64,000 nt of DNA from CANJBX01 sp035556735 (GTDB lineage Bacteria > Pseudomonadota > Alphaproteobacteria > Rhizobiales > Xanthobacteraceae), in the NCBI GenBank assembly GCA_035556735.1, contig DATMFF010000006.1, positions 558,001 through 622,000 on the forward strand, in the 5' to 3' direction. The notes beneath the pieces are model-generated. The model saw nothing but the letters and a program-made list of their open reading frames with translations, did no database searches and had not been told where the DNA came from. Made by a program: the position numbers and the translations under genes. Below are positions 34,567-42,163 of the stretch, piece by piece. Position 1 is the first letter of the stretch; each line of letters opens with the position of its first letter.

Positions 34567-36402
34567 TCAATCCCGCGCCAGCGGGCGCGTCGCCGTCTCG
34601 AGCCAGGCCGCGGTCCTCGCGTCGACGATCGGCGCGAGTGCATCGCGCACGCGCGCGTGGTAAGCGTCGAGCCACTGCGTTTCGCCGGGATCGAGCAGAT
34701 CGCGCGCGATCAGCGCGCGATCGATCGGCGCGAGCGTCAGTGTCTCGAAGGCGTTGAGCGGCTTCTCCGCGCCGGCAACGCTGGGCCCTTCGACCACCAG
34801 CACCAGATTTTCGATGCGGATGCCGTAGGCGCCGGTCTTGTAGTAGCCCGGCTCGTTGGAGAGGATCATGCCGCGCCGAAGCGCTGCGCCGCCGGCCTTG
34901 GAGATGCGCGCCGGACCTTCGTGCACGGAGAGATAGCTGCCGACGCCGTGGCCGGTGCCGTGGTCGAAATCGAGGCCCGTCTGCCAGAGCGGAGCGCGCG
35001 CGAAGCTGTCGAGTTGTGCGCCGGTTGTTCCGTCCGGAAACACCGCGCGGGCGATCGCGACGTGGCCCTTGAGGACGCGCGTGAAACGCTCGCGCATCTC
35101 TTGCGTGGGCTGGCCCACCGCCACGGTGCGCGTGATGTCGGTGGTGCCGTCCTCGTACTGTGCTCCCGAATCGATGAGGAACAGCTCGCCCGGCGCAATG
35201 CGGCGGTTGGTCTTGCGGGTGACACGATAGTGCACGATCGCGCCGTTCGGCCCCGCGCCGGAGATGGTGGGAAACGAAACGTCCTTGAGCGCGCCGGTCT
35301 CACGGCGGAAATCCTCGAGCGCCTCGACCGCGTCGATCTCGGAGAGCTTGCCTGCCGGCGCCTCGCGCGCGAGCCAGGCAAGGAAGCGTGACATCGCCGC
35401 GCCGTCGCGCAGATGCGCGGTGCGTGCCCCGGCGATCTCGGTTGAGTTCTTCACGGCCTTCATGGCGGCGATCGGGTCGCCGCTGCGCGAGATCTTGCCG
35501 CCGGCGTTGGTGATCAGGCGGCCGACTGCGTCGGCCGCGGTGGCTGGATCGAGCCGCACGGTCTTGTGCTGGCGGCCGAGCGTTTCAAGGCCGGCGGCGA
35601 AGGCCTCCGGCTCGTGTACGTCGGCGAGTTGCTCGAGCGCGTCGCGCACCGCGTTGGTGAGCTTGCGCCCGTCCACGTAGATCGTTGGGCCGCTGTCGTG
35701 CGGGATGATCGCGGTGGCAAGCGCGAGCGGCGTGTGCGCGACGTCGGCGCCGCGGATGTTGAACGCCCATGCCACCGCGTGCGGATCGGTCACCACCAAG
35801 GCGTCGGCCTTGGCCTTGGCAAGTTCGCCGCGGATGCGCGCGAGCTTATCGACGGCGAGTTCGCCCGCATACTTGAGATCGTGCAGCACGACGGCGCCGC
35901 AGGGTGGAGCGGGGCGGTCGCTCCAGACCGCATCGACCGGGTTGGAGTCGGCGGCCGTGAGCGTGGCGCCGGCGGCGGCGCAAGCCTTGGCGAGACGCTC
36001 CTTGCCATCAGCCGTATGCAGCCACGGATCGTATCCGAGCGTTGCGCCCGCGCTCAGGTTCGCCTCCAGCCACGCTTCCGGCGTGGTCTCGCTGATCGGC
36101 ACCACGGCGACGGTGTCGGTATCGATCTGCTCGCGCGCCTGCAGCGTATAGCGCCCGTCAACAAACAGTGCGGCGCGGTCGGAGAGCACGATTGCGCTGC
36201 CTGCCGACCCCGTGAAGCCGGTGAGCCAACTCAGCCTCTCTTCGCTGGGCGGAACGTATTCATTCTGAAAGCGGTCGGCGCGCGGCACGACGAAGCCGTC
36301 AAGCTTGCGGCGGGCCAGTTCGGCGCGCAGGGCCGCAATCCGGGGACCGGTCGCCGCCCGGTCGGAATCGTCCTCGAACGACTGGAAGCGCGCGCCGGTC
36401 AT
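34567..36402 (-). CDS. pepP: Xaa-Pro aminopeptidase (aminopeptidase P, M24 family)
   Basis: Removes N-terminal residues that precede proline. 611 residues, the long form with two creatinase-like N-terminal domains (about 20-170 and 180-330) and a pita-bread catalytic domain (about 335-560). All five dinuclear-metal ligands are present: D411 (FLIDSGAQ), D422 (GTTDITRT), H485 (GTGHGVGSYL), E517 (ILSNEPGYY) and E531 (IRIENLVL). It resembles eukaryotic XPNPEP1 and long bacterial forms in length rather than the 440-residue E. coli PepP. The MFS gene follows ten bases downstream. Confidence 0.93.
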   Translation of the reverse strand: MTGARFQSFEDDSDRAATGPRIAALRAELARRKLDGFVVPRADRFQNEYVPPSEERLSWLTGFTGSAGSAIVLSDRAALFVDGRYTLQAREQIDTDTVAVVPISETTPEAWLEANLSAGATLGYDPWLHTADGKERLAKACAAAGATLTAADSNPVDAVWSDRPAPPCGAVVLHDLKYAGELAVDKLARIRGELAKAKADALVVTDPHAVAWAFNIRGADVAHTPLALATAIIPHDSGPTIYVDGRKLTNAVRDALEQLADVHEPEAFAAGLETLGRQHKTVRLDPATAADAVGRLITNAGGKISRSGDPIAAMKAVKNSTEIAGARTAHLRDGAAMSRFLAWLAREAPAGKLSEIDAVEALEDFRRETGALKDVSFPTISGAGPNGAIVHYRVTRKTNRRIAPGELFLIDSGAQYEDGTTDITRTVAVGQPTQEMRERFTRVLKGHVAIARAVFPDGTTGAQLDSFARAPLWQTGLDFDHGTGHGVGSYLSVHEGPARISKAGGAALRRGMILSNEPGYYKTGAYGIRIENLVLVVEGPSVAGAEKPLNAFETLTLAPIDRALIARDLLDPGETQWLDAYHARVRDALAPIVDARTAAWLETATRPLARD

Positions 36403-36457
36403 GGCCGGAACATATGGGCGGTGCCCACCTGCGGCAACGGAATTGTCACGGTTGCTG

Positions 36458-37348
36458 CTATGCGCCGCGCCGGAACACCAGCGTCGCCCAGCCGTCCATG
36501 ATCATGCGGCGTTCGAGCGCGAGTCCCTGGGCCGCATAGGCGGCGCGCGCGGCGTTGACATGCTCCGGCAGCAGTCCGGACAGGACCACGCGCGCGTGGG
36601 GCGCCAGCAGGCGGGCCATGGGTGCCGCCAGCCGCTGAAGCGGCGGCAGCAGGATGTTGGCGAGGACGAGATCGTAAGGCGCCTTGGCGCGCAGGGCCCG
36701 CGCCGACAGGCCGGCCGCGTGCACGAAAGTGATCGTGCCGCCGGCGTGATTGAGCCGCGCGTTGTCGCGCGCCACCAGCACCGCGATGCGGTCGATATCG
36801 CTCGCCACGACGGGCGCATGCATCGCCTTGGCTGCGGCGATCGCCAGCACGCCGGTGCCGGTGCCGACGTCGAGGATGCGACGCGGCCGGCGCGCGCGCA
36901 GCAAGTGATCGAGCGCGAGAAGGCATCCGCGCGTGGTGCCGTGATGACCGGTGCCGAAGGCGAGCGCCGCCTCGATCTCGACCGGCACGCGCGCCCGCGC
37001 TGCCCGGGCGCGGTCGTGTGCGCCGTGCACCAGGAAGCGGCCGGCCTCGACCGGCTTGAGGCCGGCGAGGCTTGCCGCGACCCAGTCGCGCGGCTCGATG
37101 GTGGCGAAGGCGAGCGCGCGCCCCACCGCGGGGCCGGCGAGATCGCTTACGAGGTCGCGCAGCTTCACTTCGTCGAGCGCGGCGGCGTGAATCTCCACCC
37201 GCCACGTTCCGCCGGCCTCGAAGGCGGCCACCCCGGCGTCGTCGATCTCCCCGGCCAACAGGGTGGCCAGCCGCTGCGCCTGCGGGGCCGGCAGGTCCAC
37301 GGAGGCGACCGTCGTGGGCGGGAGCGAGGCTGTGGGCTCGAAATGCAC
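36458..37348 (-). CDS. prmA: Ribosomal protein L11 methyltransferase PrmA
   Basis: SAM-dependent methylation of ribosomal protein L11 on several lysines and its N-terminus. 296 residues: a substrate-recognition N-domain, then the methyltransferase core with AFGTGHHGTTRGCLLAL, ILDVGTGTGVLAIAAAK and LANILLPPLQRLA (the NILLPPL active-site loop). Start is GTG 37346-37348; no ATG is available at the right place. It is divergent from the GST gene across a 263-base region full of TCCACA repeats. Confidence 0.93.
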   Translation of the reverse strand: MHFEPTASLPPTTVASVDLPAPQAQRLATLLAGEIDDAGVAAFEAGGTWRVEIHAAALDEVKLRDLVSDLAGPAVGRALAFATIEPRDWVAASLAGLKPVEAGRFLVHGAHDRARAARARVPVEIEAALAFGTGHHGTTRGCLLALDHLLRARRPRRILDVGTGTGVLAIAAAKAMHAPVVASDIDRIAVLVARDNARLNHAGGTITFVHAAGLSARALRAKAPYDLVLANILLPPLQRLAAPMARLLAPHARVVLSGLLPEHVNAARAAYAAQGLALERRMIMDGWATLVFRRGA

Positions 37349-37488
37349 GGATGAACGGCCTTGTTTGTGACGGCGCTGTTACAGGAAAAAGCCTGCGTCG
37401 TCAGCTGGATCGCCAGGATTGCCAACCGGATGTCCCCGCTGTTGTGAACAGGGTGTGACGTTTGGTGAGGACGGCGGCATTGCTGTCA

Positions 37489-37578
37489 TGTTCCACAGAG
37501 GTATCCACAGCCTGTCCACAGAGTCATCCACAAGCTATCGACGGCCATTGCGGTCGCGTGCTCACAGCTTGGCCACAG
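37489..37578. promoter_or_regulatory. Phased cluster of DnaA-box-like sequences
   Basis: TCCACA cores start at 37492, 37504, 37515 and 37527, spaced 12, 11 and 12 bases, i.e. about one helical turn each; GCCACA follows at 37572. As 9-mers compared with the DnaA box TTATNCACA, 37501-37509 (GTATCCACA) and 37524-37532 (TCATCCACA) have one mismatch and the other two have two. The array lies between prmA and the GST gene. DnaA binding is inferred from the match only. Confidence 0.4.
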
Positions 37579-37611
37579 GCGCGGGTAGGGTGCGGCGGGA
37601 GGGAGACGATC

Positions 37612-38385
37612 ATGCTCGAGCTTTACCACGCTGCCACGTCCACCTGCAGCCAGAAGGTCCGGCTGGTGCTTGCCGAAAAGGGCCTCGATTTCGTCAGCCG
37701 GCCGGTGAACCTGCGGCTCAACGAGAACCTCGCTCCGGATTACCTCGCGCTCAATCCCAACGGGGTGGTGCCGACGCTCGTGCATGACGGCAACGTCATC
37801 TGCGATTCCAGCGTCATTTGCGAATACCTCGACGAGGTGTTTCCCGATCCGCCCTTGGCGCCGCGCGATGCGGTCGGGCGTGCGCACCTGCGCACGTGGC
37901 TGCGCTTCGTGGAGGAGGTGCCGACCGCAGCCATCCGGGTGCCGACCTTCCAGATGGCGTTGCAGCCGTTCCGCGGGGTCGATCCGGCGAGGTTCCGCAG
38001 CGAGCGGGCCGACGTGCGTCCGCTGCGCAAGCATTTCTATCGCCGCATGGGGCCGCAGGGATTCTCTCCCGAGGAGATCGCCGCCTCGCTCGACCAGCTC
38101 GGCCTCACCATCGCGCGCATGGACGCGGCCCTGCAGCGCGGGCCATGGCTGTTCGGCGGCGCGTTCAGCCTCGCCGACGTGGTGGTGGCGCCCACGATCG
38201 ATCGCCTGGCGGATCTCGGCCTGAGCGCGCTGTGGAAGGACCAGCCGCGCGTCGCCGACTGGTACGAGCGGCTGTGCGCGCGCCCTTCGTTCGCCGCAGC
38301 CTTCTATCCGGGAAGCCGGATTTCCCAGTCGGGCGTGAGCCTCACGCCGCTCGATCCCGCCACCCGTCCGCAGGCTTCCGCCTGA
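37612..38385 (+). CDS. Glutathione S-transferase family protein
   Basis: 257 residues. The thioredoxin-like N-domain (1-80) begins MLELYHAATSTCSQKVRLVL with a Ser/Cys pair at the active-site position (S10-C12 region) and contains NGVVPTLVHDG and DSSVICEYLDE (the glutathione gamma-glutamyl contact). The all-helical C-domain shows FSLADVVVAPTIDRLADLG. The ATG at 37612 follows GGGAGGGAGA. The substrate is unknown; the closest description is a rhizobial Ure2p/Gst-like enzyme. Confidence 0.87.
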   Translation: MLELYHAATSTCSQKVRLVLAEKGLDFVSRPVNLRLNENLAPDYLALNPNGVVPTLVHDGNVICDSSVICEYLDEVFPDPPLAPRDAVGRAHLRTWLRFVEEVPTAAIRVPTFQMALQPFRGVDPARFRSERADVRPLRKHFYRRMGPQGFSPEEIAASLDQLGLTIARMDAALQRGPWLFGGAFSLADVVVAPTIDRLADLGLSALWKDQPRVADWYERLCARPSFAAAFYPGSRISQSGVSLTPLDPATRPQASA

Positions 38386-38481
38386 CGCGGCGCGCCTGCG
38401 CACAGCATCGGCGCGGGGCGGGCGAAAAACCGCCATGATGTCGCGTACCATGATGTGGGCGGCGCAATTCAGGGAAGGCAG

Positions 38482-38955
38482 ATGATCAGGATGTTGTCGA
38501 AGATGGTCGCGCCGGCGCTGGGCGCCGGCATTGTGATGCTGTCGGCCGGCGCCGGGCAGGCGGCGCCCGCGTTCGGAGCGCCGGCGCTCAAGGCTGCGGC
38601 GCAGCCCACCGCCGAGACCGTGCGCTGGCGCGGTCATGGCGGCTGGCACGGTCATGGCGGCTGGCACGGTGGCTGGCGCGGCCATCGGGGGCTCGGCTGG
38701 GGTGGCTTCGCGGCCGGGGCCATCATCGGCGGCGCGCTGGCCTCGCGCTACTACTCGCCGTACTACGGACCCTATCGGCCGTACTACGCGCCTTATCCCG
38801 CCTACACGGTCTATCCCGCGCCGCCTCCGCCGGTTTACTACGGCGGCGGTTACGGCGGCGGCGCCGTCGCCTACTGCATGCGGCGTTTCAGATCCTATGA
38901 TCCGGTGTCGCGCACCTATCTGGGCTACGACGGCTTCCGCCATCCCTGTCCATAG
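38482..38955 (+). CDS. BA14K-like secreted protein 1
   Basis: 157 residues. Signal peptide (about 1-27, ending GAGQAAP), a Gly/His/Trp repeat (RGHGGWHGHGGWHGGWRGH), a membrane-like glycine segment (GFAAGAIIGGALASRYY), a Tyr/Pro-rich stretch and a C-terminal BA14K signature (YCMRRFRSYDPVSRTYLGYD, then RHPCP). The BA14K family is named for a 14-kDa immunoreactive, lectin-like Brucella protein; function here is unknown. ATG 38482 has AGGGAAGG upstream. It is a paralogue of the next gene. Confidence 0.8.
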   Translation: MIRMLSKMVAPALGAGIVMLSAGAGQAAPAFGAPALKAAAQPTAETVRWRGHGGWHGHGGWHGGWRGHRGLGWGGFAAGAIIGGALASRYYSPYYGPYRPYYAPYPAYTVYPAPPPPVYYGGGYGGGAVAYCMRRFRSYDPVSRTYLGYDGFRHPCP

Positions 38956-39160
38956 CGTCCAGCAGACCTCGCGGCGCGGCTGTCGCTGGCAGCCGCGCCA
39001 TGCACGTCCGACCTGCGCCGGCCGCGCGACAACCGCCGACAATCTGCGGCAAGCCGCGGCAAGCAAGTTGCACACGCGACCATAGGTGAGTTGAAGCCGG
39101 CGCAGGCGATATCGCTGCAGCGTCAGGCGAGTGCGGGCGGCGTAATTCAAGAGGTCACGC

Positions 39161-39679
39161 ATGATCAGCTCACTCACGAAAATCCTGGCGCCGGCGGCGG
39201 TGCTCGCCATGCTGTCGTCGTCGGTCGGTCCCGCCGTCGCCGCGCCGGTGCTCGCCGCGCCGGCGCTCGGCAACGCCGCGTCGCTGCTGCAGCCGGTGCG
39301 CTTCGGCGGTGGCGGTGGCCATTTCGGCGGCGGGCATATGGGCGGCTTCGGCGGCGGTCACTTCGGCGGTGGTCACTTCGGTGGCGGTCACTTCGGCCAT
39401 TTCGGCGGCGGTCACTTCGGCGGTTTCGGCCACCGCTTCGGCGGATTTCATGGCTACGGCTTTCGCGGACGCCATCTCGCCTATGGCCTCGGCGCCGGGG
39501 CGCTGATCGGCGGCACGCTGTGGCCGTACGACGACGACTATTTCCTCGACTACCCCGATGACGGCTTCGTGAGCGCCGATGCCGGCGCGGCCGCCGCCTG
39601 CGCGCAGCGCTATCACTCCTACGATCCCGCGTCGGGCACCTATCTCGGTTACGACGGCCGCCGGCATCCCTGTCCCTAG
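39161..39679 (+). CDS. BA14K-like secreted protein 2 with Gly/His repeats
   Basis: 172 residues, a paralogue of the gene 205 bases upstream. Signal peptide (about 1-27), then repeated GGGHFGG units (about 50-95), a glycine-rich hydrophobic segment (LAYGLGAGALIGGTLW) and the same C-terminal signature (CAQRYHSYDPASGTYLGYDG, then RRHPCP). The His-rich repeat could bind metal, which is inference. The 205-base gap before it and the 232-base gap after it contain no gene I can support. Confidence 0.8.
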   Translation: MISSLTKILAPAAVLAMLSSSVGPAVAAPVLAAPALGNAASLLQPVRFGGGGGHFGGGHMGGFGGGHFGGGHFGGGHFGHFGGGHFGGFGHRFGGFHGYGFRGRHLAYGLGAGALIGGTLWPYDDDYFLDYPDDGFVSADAGAAAACAQRYHSYDPASGTYLGYDGRRHPCP

Positions 39680-39911
39680 CGGACGCCGCGGGCGGGGCCG
39701 CGCCACCATCCATTGCGCGCAATTGTCGCGATCTCCGTTACGTTTCGACAAGCATGCATCCGCGCGCCCGCGCCGCGGCTCGTTTGCCTGCGAACACTGA
39801 GGCTTCGCCATGCGCATGCGTGAAAACGCGGCATTCGCGCAACCAGCCCTTAAGACAATCGCCCTAGCTTTCATGGCTCGGCAGTCTGCCGGACAGTGAG
39901 GAAGCGGCGCC

Positions 39912-40193
39912 ATGTGGGGTTCGGACAAGGACAAGTCGGAGAAGAAGCGGCTGCTGCCGTCCAGCAAGCAGCAGCTCCAGCACGCCAAGGCCGATCGCGA
40001 GCGTGCCGGCGCGTTCCACATGATGGCCCAGAAATGGGAAGCGGTCGTGCGCCCGCCCGTCGAGGAGGAGGCGCCGCCGGTGCAGCCGAACGATCCCAAC
40101 ATGCCGGCCTGGCTGCGCCATCGTCCGGTCGGGCGCGCCCAGCCGCTGTTCTTCCGCACCAAGGCGGTCGTGCGCAACGCCAAGCCGCGCTGA
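39912..40193 (+). CDS. Small conserved-looking hypothetical protein
   Basis: 93 residues, charged and hydrophilic: a Lys/Ser/Gln-rich N-terminal half (MWGSDKDKSEKKRLLPSSKQ) and a Pro-rich middle, ending in basic residues. GAGGA lies about ten bases before the ATG, and codon use matches neighbouring genes, which supports translation. I do not recognise a family. No signal peptide or membrane segment is visible. Confidence 0.6.
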   Translation: MWGSDKDKSEKKRLLPSSKQQLQHAKADRERAGAFHMMAQKWEAVVRPPVEEEAPPVQPNDPNMPAWLRHRPVGRAQPLFFRTKAVVRNAKPR

Positions 40194-40309
40194 CCGTCCT
40201 GCCGTCGCATTCCCGTTGATCTAACGCAACGCGTGTGCTCTCCGCGCATGCTCGATTGCGCGTGTCGCACGCAATCCGCGTGCGGCGTCGCGCAACATGG
40301 GGTCATGCG

Positions 40310-40840
40310 ATGATCAAGCTCACCAGCACTATCGTGGCGTTCGGATTCGCCGCGGCGCTGGCCGCGTCGGCGGCGCATGCGCAGCCGGGAATGATGGGCG
40401 GCGGCGGCCCGGGATGGATGATGGGGCCCGGCATGATGATGGGCCCCGGCATGCGGGGATATCACGGCTACGGCGGCATGTGCGATCCGCGCGCCGCCGG
40501 CCTCGCCGAATGGCGCATCGGCGAGATCGAGCGCGCCGTGACGCTCAACGACACGCAGCGCGAGGCGCTCAAGAACCTGCAGACCGCGTCGAGCAAGGCC
40601 GCCGACGTGGTGCGCGCCGCCTGTCCGGAGAGCTTTCCGACTTCCTCGTCGGAGCGGCTCGCGCTGATGGAGAAGCGCGCGGAGGCGATGGTCGCCGCCA
40701 TCAAGCTGGTGCGGCCGGAGTTCGACGCCTTCTACAAGACGCTCGACGACGACCAGAAGAAGAAGCTCGACGCGGTCGGCCCGCGCCGCTGGGGCTGGCA
40801 CGGCTGGCGCTGGAACGAGGACAACGACGACAAGAGGTGA
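40310..40840 (+). CDS. Spy/CpxP-like (LTXXQ-type) periplasmic protein
   Basis: 176 residues. A signal peptide ends near AHAQPG, a Met/Gly-rich stretch follows (MMGGGGPGWMMGPGMMMGPG), then a helical domain with RAVTLNDTQREALKNLQ, matching the L-T-x-x-Q repeat region of Spy/CpxP chaperone-like proteins and zinc-resistance proteins. The C-terminus is acidic and Trp-rich. The ATG at 40310 was chosen because it opens the signal peptide. A second, unrelated-in-context member occurs at 53121. The role (envelope stress or metal) is inferred. Confidence 0.75.
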   Translation: MIKLTSTIVAFGFAAALAASAAHAQPGMMGGGGPGWMMGPGMMMGPGMRGYHGYGGMCDPRAAGLAEWRIGEIERAVTLNDTQREALKNLQTASSKAADVVRAACPESFPTSSSERLALMEKRAEAMVAAIKLVRPEFDAFYKTLDDDQKKKLDAVGPRRWGWHGWRWNEDNDDKR

Positions 40841-40919
40841 GTCGTCGTTGTTGAGACCTTGGCCGTTGAGACCTTCGCCGTTGCGGTTGCCGCGTTGCGC
40901 GGCCGCACGCGCGTGCGTC

Positions 40920-40945
40920 GCCTGCCAACCTCTTGCGAGGCAGGC
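40920..40945. terminator. Hairpin between convergent genes
   Basis: GCCTGCC (40920-40926) pairs with GGCAGGC (40939-40945) around a loop that itself contains CCTC/GAGG. It lies between the Spy-like gene and the convergent RlpA-like gene, touching the latter's stop codon, and could serve both. Confidence 0.4.
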
Positions 40946-41313
40946 TAGTGCTTGTCGGCGATCTGCAGCGACACCGGCGCGAGGCCGTTGAAGCCGAGCG
41001 CGCGCGCGGCGGCGGGCGTGATGTCGATCACGCGCCCGCGCTTGAACGGTCCGCGATCGTTGATGCGCACGACGACCGAGCGGCCGTTCCTGCGGTGCGT
41101 GACCTTCACCAGCGTGCCGAACGGCAGCGTGCGGTGCGCGGCGGTGAAGCGGTGGGCGAGGGCGCGCTCGCCGTTGGCGGTGCGGCCACCCGAATAGACG
41201 GACGCGATACCCGATTGCAGTGACGGTTGCAGTGATTTGGCGGAGGCGAGGGAGGGGAGGAGGAACGGAGCTGCTGCAGCACAAGCGACACGCATCAGGC
41301 GTCCAGCCGTCAT
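40945..41313 (-). CDS. RlpA-like septal ring lytic transglycosylase family protein
   Basis: 122 residues. A signal peptide (about 1-25, MTAGRLMRVACAAAAPFLLP) precedes a double-psi beta-barrel domain: GIASVYSGGRTANGERALAH, FTAAHRTLPFGTLVKVTH, RSVVVRINDRGPFKRGRVIDI and LGFNGLAPVSLQI. In RlpA the DRGPF segment carries the catalytic Asp; it is present. There is no lipobox and no SPOR domain, so this is a short soluble form; activity on denuded glycan strands is inferred from family. ATG 41313 is preferred to a further upstream start that lacks a signal peptide. Confidence 0.85.
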   Translation of the reverse strand: MTAGRLMRVACAAAAPFLLPSLASAKSLQPSLQSGIASVYSGGRTANGERALAHRFTAAHRTLPFGTLVKVTHRRNGRSVVVRINDRGPFKRGRVIDITPAAARALGFNGLAPVSLQIADKH

Positions 41314-41470
41314 GATGGCTTCCTTCTTCTGTGGCGACGAGGGATCGGTGCGGCCCCACAGCCTCACGAAGGTTACAATACACATAAAAATTGCGGCGTT
41401 TATGCGAAGCGGTATAAGTGCGGCGTTGAGGACATTGCCGCGCGCCGCGGCGGCCCCCATCTATGAGCGC

Positions 41471-41773
41471 ATGACTCACCACGAATTCGACCAGGCGTTG
41501 TGGCGGCTCGAGCAGCGCCTTCCCGGATTTGCCGCGAAGAGCCTGCGTTACTTCGTTGACTCCTCGCCGTGGGTGCGCATCCCGCCCGCGCTCGCCTTCA
41601 TCGCCGGCGGCTTCGTCGGCTTCCTCCCGATCCTCGGGTTCTGGATGATACCGCTCGGCTTGGTGCTGCTGGCGCAGGACATTCCGGCGCTGCGCCCGCC
41701 GCTGGCGCGGATGCTCAACTGGATCGACCGCAAGCTCCCAGCCAGCAAGCAGGGCGACGCGCCGAAGGCGTGA
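41471..41773 (+). CDS. Small membrane protein of unknown function
   Basis: 100 residues. The N-terminal 35 are polar (MTHHEFDQALWRLEQRLPGF), followed by two hydrophobic helices separated by a Pro/Gly turn (about 42-58 and 60-72; IPPALAFIAGGFVGFLPILG). The C-terminus is basic. I recognise the pattern from short rhizobial hypotheticals but not a function. The frame is open upstream of the ATG at 41471 but reads into the leader of the divergent rlpA-like gene, so the short form is given. Confidence 0.65.
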   Translation: MTHHEFDQALWRLEQRLPGFAAKSLRYFVDSSPWVRIPPALAFIAGGFVGFLPILGFWMIPLGLVLLAQDIPALRPPLARMLNWIDRKLPASKQGDAPKA

Positions 41774-41805
41774 CCGCCCGTGCGGCTCGCGACAGAGCCT
41801 CGTTG

Positions 41806-41888
41806 CCACGGTGGGCTTCGCTGCGCTCGGCGCCACCCTACGCGCCGCAGCCCGTAGGGCGGGCATCGGCTCGTCCGATGCCCACGCG
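41806..41888. repeat. Rhizobial intergenic repeat (GTAGGGCGG / GGTGGGC type)
   Basis: CGGTGGGCTTCGCTGCGCTC, then GGCGCCACCCTACG, and CCCGTAGGGCGGGCATCGGC followed by CCGATGCCCAC. The arms are mutually complementary, as in the repeats commonly seen between genes of Bradyrhizobium relatives. Confidence 0.5.
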
Positions 41889-41989
41889 CACGGTCGCGCC
41901 GCCCGCACGAATTTACCTTCCCGACAGTCCCGCCGCCCGTGTTGTTGCTGGCCGCGCCGAAGCCCAATAGCTTCGCGGCGATTCGATGT

Positions 41990-42148
41990 GAGCATGACGT
42001 CCGAAAACCGCTCCGTAGTTTTCGGGATGATCATGTCTTGTTCGAGCATGATCTTGTCCGAAAACCGGTTTCCACTTTTCGGGATCATGGCTTGTTCGAG
42101 CATGATCTTGTCCGAAAACCGCTTCGCACTTTTCGGGATCATGCTCGG
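41990..42148. repeat. Three tandem 54-bp copies of the CATGATC...GATCATG palindromic element
   Basis: Copies start at 41990, 42044 and 42098. The unit is GAGCATGATCTTGTCCGAAA followed by ACCGGTTTCCACTTTTCGGG and ATCATG. Within each unit CATGATC pairs with GATCATG and CCGAAAA with TTTTCGG, so each can fold into a hairpin. Copy 1 is the most diverged. The element is a familiar dispersed repeat of Nitrobacteraceae-type genomes; tandem triplication is unusual. Confidence 0.85.
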
Positions 42149-42163
42149 GGGGATTTTTCGAAC

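Larger units (their letters stand above)
41774..42163. other. Repeat-filled intergenic region before the Mpl-like gene
   Basis: About 390 bases with no gene. It holds a GGTGGGCTTCGC...CACCCTACG-type repeat at roughly 41806-41888, then, from 41990, three tandem copies of a palindromic element that run almost to the start codon of the next gene. Confidence 0.7.

Noticed and set aside
41990..42148. Tandem repeats as a CRISPR array.
   Set aside because: Units are contiguous, diverged palindromes with no unique spacers between repeats, and there are no cas genes.
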